Shown: in pieces, positions 57,442 to 64,000 of the stretch
Layout of the letters: each line of letters opens with the position of its first letter
How positions within the stretch are numbered: the first letter of the stretch is position 1
From: Caulobacter sp.
GTDB taxonomy: Bacteria > Pseudomonadota > Alphaproteobacteria > Caulobacterales > Caulobacteraceae
Length of the DNA: 64,000 nt
Assembly: GCA_030645575.1 (NCBI GenBank)
Contig: JAUSMJ010000031.1
Span: 1 to 64,000, forward strand
Direction of reading: 5' to 3'
Made by a program: the position numbers and the translations under genes
Notes under the pieces: generated by a model
Seen by the model: the letters and a program-made list of their open reading frames with translations, nothing else
Databases searched by the model: none
What the model was told of the DNA's origin: nothing

Positions 57442-58701
57442 CTACCAGCCCGACGCCCGGCGCAGGCTGGTGCGCATGAACTCGACCGGGGGATCGGCCT
57501 CGGCCAGGATGGCGTCGCGGATGGCGCGGGGCTCGCCGAACAGGTGGCCCTGGCCGAAAGCCATGTCGAGCTCGAGGATATCGACGATCTGCCGCTCGCT
57601 CTCGACCTTCTCGATGATCACCTCGACGCCATAGCGCCGGGTCAGGCGGGCGAAGTCGGCGGCGTGCAGGTCCGGCAGCGAGCGGATCACCAGCCGGCCC
57701 TCGCTCTCCTCCAGCTGGTCGAGCAGCATCTGGGCGCCGACCTTGATGAACTTGATGTCCGAGCGGGCCAGATCCTGGAAGTCGAGATCCAGGTCGGTGA
57801 CCTTGTCGAGGCTGAAGCGGAAGCCCAGATCGGCCAGCCGCGCCATGTGGCGGGCCTCGACCGCGCCGCGCCGCTCGAACGCCGCCTGGCCCAGTTCGAA
57901 GATCAGGGCCCCGGCCATGTCCTTGTTGGCCGACAGGAAGTCGAGGAACTGCGGGAAGAACTGCTCGTCCGACAGGCTGGCCAGCGAGATGTTGCAGAAG
58001 ATGCCGACCTTGCGGTCCTGTTTGGCCAGGCGGCGGACGATCTGCACGCAGCGGAACAGCAGCAGGTTGTCGATGGCGGCGACCAGGCCCTCGGGCTCGG
58101 CGACCGACAGATATTCGGCCGGCATCATCACCCGGCCCGTCTCGTCGCGCAGGCGCGAGAAGCTTTCGTAGAAGACCGTGCGGCGCTGCGGCAGCGACAC
58201 GACGGGCTGCAGGTAGAGATCGACGCGGTTGCCGGCCAGGGCGTCCTTGACGGTGTCGAGCAAGGCGGCCGACTGCGGCCCGCGGCCCAGGGCGTGAGGG
58301 GCCGTGGCCGCGACGCGGCTGGAGAGCTGGCTCTCCATCTTCTCGGCCATGCGCTGGACGGCGTCCTCCAGCGAGTGGACCTCGCTGGTCAGTTCCTCGG
58401 AGCGACGCAGGGCGTCGGTGGTGACGGTCTCGACCACCTCGCCGAGGCGGGCGTCGATCTTCTCGATCTGCCGGGCAAGGATCAGGTGGGCCTCGCGGAT
58501 GTTGTCCAGCTCGCCGGACACGCGAGCGGTGTTGATCGCTCCGCCGATCAGGCCGTGGAAGGCGAACGCCAGGCCCAGGCCGCCGATCAGGGCGGCGATG
58601 CCCGCACCCGCCCCGAAACCGTTGCGCCACATCAGGAACGCGACGGCAAGGGTGATACAGAAGTAGGCGCCGCTCAGCAGCGCAAGGGTGAGCCTTTGCA
58701 T
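57442..58701 (-). CDS. tipF: EAL-domain flagellar regulator TipF
   Basis: A 419-residue membrane protein with two N-terminal hydrophobic segments (about residues 4-24 and 29-55), a coiled coil (about 60-130) and a degenerate EAL domain. EAL is replaced by ESF (VFYESFSRLR) and the metal-binding DDFG by DKVT (FSLDKVTDLDL), although Asn in NISLASL and GQGHLFGEP remain. TipF of Caulobacter has this layout and acts as a c-di-GMP receptor that organises flagellum assembly at the pole. Loss of catalytic residues agrees with a binding rather than degrading role. Confidence 0.9.
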   Translation of the reverse strand: MQRLTLALLSGAYFCITLAVAFLMWRNGFGAGAGIAALIGGLGLAFAFHGLIGGAINTARVSGELDNIREAHLILARQIEKIDARLGEVVETVTTDALRRSEELTSEVHSLEDAVQRMAEKMESQLSSRVAATAPHALGRGPQSAALLDTVKDALAGNRVDLYLQPVVSLPQRRTVFYESFSRLRDETGRVMMPAEYLSVAEPEGLVAAIDNLLLFRCVQIVRRLAKQDRKVGIFCNISLASLSDEQFFPQFLDFLSANKDMAGALIFELGQAAFERRGAVEARHMARLADLGFRFSLDKVTDLDLDFQDLARSDIKFIKVGAQMLLDQLEESEGRLVIRSLPDLHAADFARLTRRYGVEVIIEKVESERQIVDILELDMAFGQGHLFGEPRAIRDAILAEADPPVEFMRTSLRRASGW

Positions 58702-58814
58702 CGTCCCGCCTGCACGAATCGTTCGGAGTATCCCGCGCCTCGCATCATGGTGTCCAAGGTATTAACGCCGCACTGCGGTCCACAGGCGATTCTGCGCCAT
58801 CGACAGCCCATGCA

Positions 58815-58833
58815 GGGAATGATAATCATTCGC
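58815..58833. promoter_or_regulatory. Fur box upstream of feoA
   Basis: AATGATAATCATT at 58818-58830 matches the central 13 bases of the Fur 19-mer consensus exactly. It lies 22-35 bp upstream of the chosen feoA start, so iron-replete Fur would block feoAB transcription. Confidence 0.85.
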
Positions 58834-58852
58834 AATGACCCTCGGCGTCACC

Positions 58853-59179
58853 ATGTCTGAACCCGCCATCCTCGACACGCTCGCCCCGCCGGCGACCGAG
58901 GCCGAGATCATCAATGTCGGCCTGCTCAGCGCCGCCCGGATCGGCGCGCGCGGCGTGATCGCCCGGGTCTCGGCCTTCGAGGGCGCCCTGCCCGCCGCCG
59001 AGCTGGAGCGCCGCCTGCTGGAGCTGGGCTTTGTCGAGGGCGCGACGGTCGAGGTGCTCGAGGAAGGCCTGTTCGGCCGAGACCCGATCGCCGTGCGGCT
59101 GGACGACATGCGCGTGGCTATCCGCCGGCGCGAGGCGGCCGCCATCCAGATCCGTTTCGACCCGAAGGGCGACGCTTGA
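58853..59179 (+). CDS. feoA: Ferrous iron transport protein A
   Basis: A 108-residue SH3-like protein that supports FeoB. The core, from about residue 40, reads ALPAAELERRLLELGFVEGATVEVL and RDPIAVRLDDMRVAIRRREA. About 35 extra residues precede it. ATG 58853 (MSEPAIL) is preferred because the upstream ATG 58835 almost touches the Fur box. Overlaps feoB by 4 bp (TTGA). Confidence 0.92.
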   Translation: MSEPAILDTLAPPATEAEIINVGLLSAARIGARGVIARVSAFEGALPAAELERRLLELGFVEGATVEVLEEGLFGRDPIAVRLDDMRVAIRRREAAAIQIRFDPKGDA

Positions 59180-61050
59180 CCGACACCGCCCTCGCCCCAA
59201 CGCGCCTGGCGCTGGTGGGCAACCCAAACAGCGGCAAGACCGCCCTGTTCAACGCCCTGACCGGCAGCCGCCAGAAGGTCGCCAACTACGCCGGCGTGAC
59301 CGTCGAGCGGAAGGAGGGCGTGCTGACCTCGCCGTCCGGCCGGGTGATTCAAGTCATCGACCTGCCGGGCACCTACTCCCTGCGCGCCCGCAGCCCTGAC
59401 GAAGCGGTGACCCGCGACGCGGTGCTGGGCCGGCTGGCCGGCGAGACGCCGCCGGACGTCATCGTCTGCGTGGCCGACGCGACCAACCTGCGGCTGGTGC
59501 TGCGACTGGCGCTGGAACTCAAACAGGTGGGCCGGCCGTTCGTGCTGGCGCTGAATATGTTCGACATCGCCCAGCGTCAGGGCCTGCGCATCGACCTGGA
59601 GGGCCTGTCGCGCGAGATCGGCGCGCCGATCGTCACCACGGTGGCCACGCGCAAGCGCGGCATCGAGGAGCTGGTCGCCCGGGCCGAGGCCCTGGCCGAC
59701 ACCATGCCCGTCGGCGAGAACGTCTGGCACGAGCCGTCGGCCGCCGAAATCCGTCACGCCCACGCCGAGGCCCAGCGCATCCTGAAGGCCCACGTTCGTC
59801 CGCCCGAGCGCCCCGACACATGGACCAGCCGCATCGACAGTGTGCTGCTGCATCCGGTCGGCGGCCTGCTGATCCTGTCGGCGGTGATGTTCATCATGTT
59901 CCAGGCGGTGTTCGCCTGGGCCACGCCCGTGGCCGACCTGATCGAGGCCGGGTTCACCTGGCTGGGCGGCGCGGTCGCGACGGTCACGCCCGAGGGCCTG
60001 CTGCGCAGCCTGCTGGTCGATGGCCTGATCGCCGGGGTCGGCAGCGTGCTGGTGTTCCTGCCGCAGATCCTGACGGTGTTCTTTTTCATCCTGCTGCTGG
60101 AAGACAGCGGCTACATGGCTCGCGCCGCCTTCCTGATGGACCGCATCATGGGCGCGGCCGGGCTGCACGGCCGGGCCTTCATTCCGCTGTTGTCGAGTCA
60201 CGCCTGCGCCATTCCCGGCGTCATGGCCGCGCGGGTCATCGACCAGAAGCACGACCGGCTGACGACCATCCTGATCGCGCCGCTGATGACCTGTTCGGCG
60301 CGGATCCCCGTCTACACCCTGATCATCGGCGCCCTGATCCCCCGGACCACGGTCTGGGGCTTCCTGAACCTGCAGGGGCTGGTGATGTTCGGCCTGTACG
60401 CCGCCGGCATCCTGTCGGGCCTGGTCGTGGCGACCGTGATCCGCACGGCGTTCTGGAGGAGCGCCTCGGAGCCCTTCATGATGGAGTTGCCGACCTATCG
60501 CTGGCCAGACCCGGAGAACGTCGCGCGCAACCTGATGCAGCGGGGGATGATCTTCATCAACCGCGCCGGACGGATCATCCTGCCGCTGATGGTGCTGGTC
60601 TGGGTGCTATCGACCTTCCCCTATCCGCCGCAAGGCGCGACGGGCCCGGCCATCGACTACAGCTTCGCCGGCATGATCGGCCACTTCATCCAGCCGCTGC
60701 TGGCGCCGATCGGCTTCAACTGGCAGATGTCGATCGCGCTGGTGCCGGGCATGGCCGCCCGCGAGGTCGCCGTGGCGGCGCTGGGCACGGTCTACGCGGT
60801 CGGCAATGTGGACGGCGCGGGCCAGGCGACCCTGGCCTCGATCCTCCACACCCAGTGGAGCCTGGCCACCGGCCTGTCATTCCTGGCCTGGTACGTGTTC
60901 GCCCCGCAGTGCGTGGCGACGCTGGGGGTGGTCAAGCGCGAGACCAACGGCTGGCTCTGGCCGGCCGTGATGTTCGGCTACATGTTCACCCTGGCCTACC
61001 TGGCCTCGCTGGCGACCTACTGGAGCGCGGTGGCGTTGGGCTGGGGGTAG
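59176..61050 (+). CDS. feoB: Ferrous iron transporter FeoB
   Basis: A 624-residue GTP-regulated Fe(II) permease. N-terminal G domain: GNPNSGKT, DLPGTYSL and the LNMFD base motif (N-x-x-D); a GDI-like helical segment; then the polytopic membrane domain with Gate motifs FIPLLSSHACAIPGVMAAR and LVPGMAAREVAVAALG. Start is TTG 59176 overlapping feoA. It is shorter than E. coli FeoB, lacking the extended C-terminal cytoplasmic region and feoC. Fur-controlled with feoA. Confidence 0.96.
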   Translation: MTDTALAPTRLALVGNPNSGKTALFNALTGSRQKVANYAGVTVERKEGVLTSPSGRVIQVIDLPGTYSLRARSPDEAVTRDAVLGRLAGETPPDVIVCVADATNLRLVLRLALELKQVGRPFVLALNMFDIAQRQGLRIDLEGLSREIGAPIVTTVATRKRGIEELVARAEALADTMPVGENVWHEPSAAEIRHAHAEAQRILKAHVRPPERPDTWTSRIDSVLLHPVGGLLILSAVMFIMFQAVFAWATPVADLIEAGFTWLGGAVATVTPEGLLRSLLVDGLIAGVGSVLVFLPQILTVFFFILLLEDSGYMARAAFLMDRIMGAAGLHGRAFIPLLSSHACAIPGVMAARVIDQKHDRLTTILIAPLMTCSARIPVYTLIIGALIPRTTVWGFLNLQGLVMFGLYAAGILSGLVVATVIRTAFWRSASEPFMMELPTYRWPDPENVARNLMQRGMIFINRAGRIILPLMVLVWVLSTFPYPPQGATGPAIDYSFAGMIGHFIQPLLAPIGFNWQMSIALVPGMAAREVAVAALGTVYAVGNVDGAGQATLASILHTQWSLATGLSFLAWYVFAPQCVATLGVVKRETNGWLWPAVMFGYMFTLAYLASLATYWSAVALGWG

Positions 61051-61074
61051 TTGGACCAACTGATTGGTCCAACT
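61049..61074. promoter_or_regulatory. Perfect 11-bp inverted repeat between feoB and phd-vapC
   Basis: AGTTGGACCAA and TTGGTCCAACT are separated by CTGA. It begins at the feoB stop codon and lies 24-50 bp before the antitoxin ATG, so it may be the autoregulatory operator of the toxin-antitoxin pair, or a feoB terminator (only TTT follows). Confidence 0.65.
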
Positions 61075-61095
61075 TTGAAGTCGTGATATCATTAA

Positions 61096-61733
<638 letters not shown>

Positions 61734-61736
61734 CCT

Positions 61737-62615
61737 CTAACGCGTCGGGACGGGCGTCTCGCCGCGGTAGTCGTAGAAGCCGCGGCCGACCTTCTTGCCC
61801 AGCCAGCCGGCCTCGACATATTTCACCAGCAGCGGGCAGGGGCGGTACTTGCTGTCCGCCAGCCCCTCGTACAGCACGTTCATGATCGACAGCACGGTGT
61901 CCAGGCCGATGAAGTCGCCCAGTTCGAGTGGGCCCATCGGGTGGTTGGCGCCCAGCTTCATCGCCGTGTCGATCGAATCGACCGTGCCGACGCCCTCGTA
62001 CAGGGTGTAGATCGCCTCGTTGATCATCGGCACCAGCACGCGGTTGACGATGAAGGCGGGGAAATCCTCGGCGTTGGTCGTGGTCTTGCCCAGCGACCGG
62101 GCGAAGCTGACCGCCGTCTCATAGGTGGCCACGTCGGTGGCGATGCCGCGGATCACCTCGACCAGCTTCATCAGCGGCACGGGGTTCATGAAATGCAGGC
62201 CGATGAACCGCTCGGGCCGGTCGGTGGTCGAGGCCAACCGGGTGATCGAGATCGATGAGGTGTTCGAGGCCAGCAGGGTGTTGGGCCCCAGGTGCGGATG
62301 CAGCGCCCGGAAGATGGCCTTCTTGGTGTCTTCGTTTTCGGTGGCGGCCTCGATGGCGATGTCGGTCGCGCCGATGGCGGCCAGATCCTCGGCCGGCTTG
62401 ATGCGCGCCAGCGTCGCCTTCATCGCCGCGTCGTCGATCAGGCCGCGGCCGACCTGCCGGGCCAGGTTGTGCTCGATCAGGCTGATCCCGGCGTCGATCT
62501 TCTCGCGGTCCAGGTCATTGAGGAACACGTCGTAGCCGGCGAGCGCGCAGACGTGCGCGATGCCCGATCCCATCTGACCGGCGCCGATAACGCCGACCGA
62601 CTTGATATCCGCCAT
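61737..62615 (-). CDS. 3-hydroxybutyryl-CoA dehydrogenase
   Basis: A 292-residue NAD-dependent 3-hydroxyacyl-CoA dehydrogenase. The Rossmann motif is VGVIGAGQMGSGIAHVCA; catalytic His and Glu are in IGLHFMNPVPLMKLVEV; the C-terminal domain has FIVNRVLVPMINEAI and GCNHPMGPL-like GANHPMGPLELGDFIGLDT. It is one of the beta-oxidation/PHB enzymes. In related genomes it is next to etfBA; here parDE on the opposite strand lies between it and etfA. Confidence 0.95.
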   Translation of the reverse strand: MADIKSVGVIGAGQMGSGIAHVCALAGYDVFLNDLDREKIDAGISLIEHNLARQVGRGLIDDAAMKATLARIKPAEDLAAIGATDIAIEAATENEDTKKAIFRALHPHLGPNTLLASNTSSISITRLASTTDRPERFIGLHFMNPVPLMKLVEVIRGIATDVATYETAVSFARSLGKTTTNAEDFPAFIVNRVLVPMINEAIYTLYEGVGTVDSIDTAMKLGANHPMGPLELGDFIGLDTVLSIMNVLYEGLADSKYRPCPLLVKYVEAGWLGKKVGRGFYDYRGETPVPTR

Positions 62616-62825
62616 GAAGTCTCGCCCTTGACGGCGGCGTGGCGATCCCGGGGAGGTCCGCGCCGCAAACTTACGTGGCGGCTTTCTAGCACGAGAGTCC
62701 TAACAGCCGCCAAGGGCCTTTGCTGCGATGCAGCGGAGGGGCGGCGTCAGCCCTGCACCCGAGAAGATGCCGGGGCGAACACTGGGCGCGCGACTGGACG
62801 CACACGCCCTGGCTCGCATTGCCGC

Positions 62826-62846
62826 AGGTAGGAAATATTGCTACCT
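62826..62846. promoter_or_regulatory. Inverted repeat upstream of parDE
   Basis: AGGTAG and CTACCT separated by 9 AT-rich bases, ending 17 bp before the antitoxin start and next to its AGGAGG ribosome site. This is the expected place for an autoregulatory operator of a ribbon-helix-helix antitoxin. Confidence 0.55.
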
Positions 62847-62863
62847 TTTCTCAGGAGGCGATG

Positions 62864-63139
62864 ATGGCCAAAATCGACAAAATCAGTGTGGCCCTGCCGA
62901 CCGAAATGGTCGATGGCGTCCGCGAAGCCGTTGAATCCGGCGAGTACGCCACCGTCAGCGAAGTCATCCGCGACGCCTTGCGGGACTGGAAAATCAAGCG
63001 CCGGCTGTCGGGGATGGAGATCGAAGAGCTTCGCCGCCTCGTCCGTGAAGGCATGGAAAGCGGCCCCGGCCGGCCGGCCGAGGCGGTGTTCGCGCGCCTC
63101 ACGGCCAAGTACGCCACCATGGCGGATCAGACGAAATGA
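62864..63139 (+). CDS. parD: ParD-like ribbon-helix-helix antitoxin
   Basis: A 91-residue CopG/ParD-type protein: KISVALPTEMVDGVREAVESG strand-helix and EYATVSEVIRDALRDWKIKRR, then a C-terminal tail for toxin binding. ATG 62864 has AGGAGG with a 7-bp spacer (ATG 62861 precedes it directly). Overlaps the toxin gene by 4 bp. Confidence 0.93.
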   Translation: MAKIDKISVALPTEMVDGVREAVESGEYATVSEVIRDALRDWKIKRRLSGMEIEELRRLVREGMESGPGRPAEAVFARLTAKYATMADQTK

Positions 63140-63429
63140 AGGTCATCTTTTCTCCACGGTCCGAAGAGGATCTGGAGGAAATCGCCGACTTCATCGCCCG
63201 CGACAGCCCTCGACGCGCGATCCGCTTCATCGCCGAAATCCGGGCGACCTGTGAGAAGCTCGCCGATGCGCCGTTCGGTCACGAGCTTCAGCCCCAACTG
63301 CAGGCCGGCATTCGCCGCGCGGTGCACGGCCGCTACCTGATCTTCTATTCGGTCAACCCGGACCTGATCCGCGTCGAGCGCATCCTGCATGGCGCCAGGG
63401 ATTTGAAGGAAGATCTGTTCGACATGTAG
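63136..63429 (+). CDS. parE: ParE-like toxin
   Basis: A 97-residue ParE/RelE-fold protein: SPRSEEDLEEIADFIARDSP helix, CEKLADAPFGHEL, then RRAVHGRYLIFYSVN and IRVERILHGARDL strands. ParE toxins inhibit DNA gyrase. It is coupled to the antitoxin by overlap and is followed by a strong hairpin terminator. Confidence 0.94.
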   Translation: MKVIFSPRSEEDLEEIADFIARDSPRRAIRFIAEIRATCEKLADAPFGHELQPQLQAGIRRAVHGRYLIFYSVNPDLIRVERILHGARDLKEDLFDM

Positions 63430-63440
63430 CGGCCAACGAA

Positions 63441-63472
63441 AAGGCCCGGAGCGCGAACTCCGGGCCTTCGTC
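63441..63472. terminator. Bidirectional hairpin terminator between parE and etfA
   Basis: Perfect 11-bp stem AAGGCCCGGAG / CTCCGGGCCTT with a 6-nt loop. On the minus strand it is followed by TTTT, which suits etfA; on the plus strand the T-content after it is modest (CGTCGTTT). Confidence 0.88.
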
Positions 63473-63495
63473 GTTTCAGACTGTGAGCCGGGCAA

Positions 63496-64000
63496 TCAGC
63501 CCAGCGCGGCCATCAGCTCTGGCACGGCGGTCTTGTAGTCCGCCACCAGGCCGTAATCGGCGACCTGGAAGATCGGCGCGTCGGCGTCCTTGTTGATCGC
63601 GACGATCACCTTGGAGTCCTTCATGCCGGCCAGGTGCTGGATGGCGCCCGAGATGCCGATGGCGATGTACAGCGCCGGGGCGACGACCTTGCCGGTCTGG
63701 CCGACCTGGTAGTCGTTCGGCGCGTAGCCCGCATCGACGGCGGCGCGCGAGGCGCCGACGGCGGCGCCCAGCTTGTCGGCCAGGGGCTCGATGACCCGCT
63801 GGAACTCCTCGGCAGACCCCATGGCGCGACCGCCGGAGACGACGATCTTTGCGGCCGTCAGTTCCGGGCGATCCGACTTAACCATCTCTTCGGAGACGAA
63901 GGTCGTGCCCGTGGCCGAGGCGGCGGCGACCTTTTCAACCGCCGCCGAACCGCCTTCGCCGGCGGCCTTGAAGGCAGTCGGACGCACGGTCAGAACCTTC
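63496..64000 (-). CDS. etfA: Electron transfer flavoprotein subunit alpha (C-terminal part)
   Basis: Partial: the frame is open to the right edge, and the reading frame continues upstream of the first in-window GTG as [10 protein letters not shown]. The C-terminal FAD domain is present: [18 protein letters not shown] and the ETF-alpha signature [19 protein letters not shown] followed by [23 protein letters not shown] takes electrons from acyl-CoA dehydrogenases and passes them to ETF-ubiquinone oxidoreductase. etfB is presumably just outside the window. Confidence 0.96.
   Translation of the reverse strand, partial: KVLTVRPTAFKAAGEGGSAAVEKVAAASATGTTFVSEEMVKSDRPELTAAKIVVSGGRAMGSAEEFQRVIEPLADKLGAAVGASRAAVDAGYAPNDYQVGQTGKVVAPALYIAIGISGAIQHLAGMKDSKVIVAINKDADAPIFQVADYGLVADYKTAVPELMAALG

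Noticed and set aside
56449-58860. An 803-codon plus-strand frame across the oxygenase and tipF
   Set aside because: It crosses two real minus-strand genes and a repeat element; composition is typical of a GC-rich shadow frame.

Overview
The window is GC-rich, densely packed alphaproteobacterial chromosome, most likely Caulobacterales (a Caulobacter/Phenylobacterium-like genome). Support comes from a TipF-type EAL protein, a BamF/DUF3035 lipoprotein, a CycM-type membrane cytochrome c, the alphaproteobacterial form of DnaX, a succinylase-type lysine pathway (dapD, dapE) and many ATGA start-stop overlaps. No phage, insertion sequence or CRISPR array was recognised. Species assignment is inference.

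Positions 1-9846 hold the most unusual block. On the minus strand a small histidine-rich membrane protein is followed by a secreted 24-heme cytochrome c and then a second multiheme cytochrome with at least 19 hemes that runs off the left edge. Divergently, ccmF-ccmG-ccmH-ccmI (heme-lyase half of System I, no ccmE beside it) is followed by a membrane-anchored ferredoxin/FAD oxidoreductase whose flavin fold looks circularly permuted. I read this as one candidate electron-transfer module with its own maturation genes.

9930-24131 carries tRNA-Ser(CGA), acyl-CoA genes, a dicarboxylate/amino-acid symporter, htpX, AMP nucleosidase, a toxin-antitoxin pair, argB, a nucleotidase, dapD, a DUF805 protein, a winged-helix protein, dapE, truA, fmt and def. 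24137-33347 holds rmuC, a glutathione transferase, recR, an SDR, dnaX, the SRP RNA, nudC, a MAPEG protein, pheA and kdsB. In 33517-41650 are cycM, an M17 peptidase, a TPR protein, purA, a degenerate receiver protein, rpoH, an RluD-type pseudouridine synthase and an orphan encapsulated-ferritin-like protein.

41992-64000 holds a PhoD-type phosphatase, a YjhX-type toxin, a hybrid histidine kinase, a small membrane protein behind an FNR/FixK box, mutL, a bamF-like gene, lspA, ileS, an S1C protease, ribF, a MaoC hydratase, a HAD hydrolase, a 2OG oxygenase, tipF, Fur-boxed feoAB, phd-vapC, a hydroxyacyl-CoA dehydrogenase, parDE and the end of etfA.

Intergenic gaps repeatedly contain inverted-repeat elements of at least six families. 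One family (four copies of about 115-125 bp) always ends within about 10 bp of the stop codon of a minus-strand gene.
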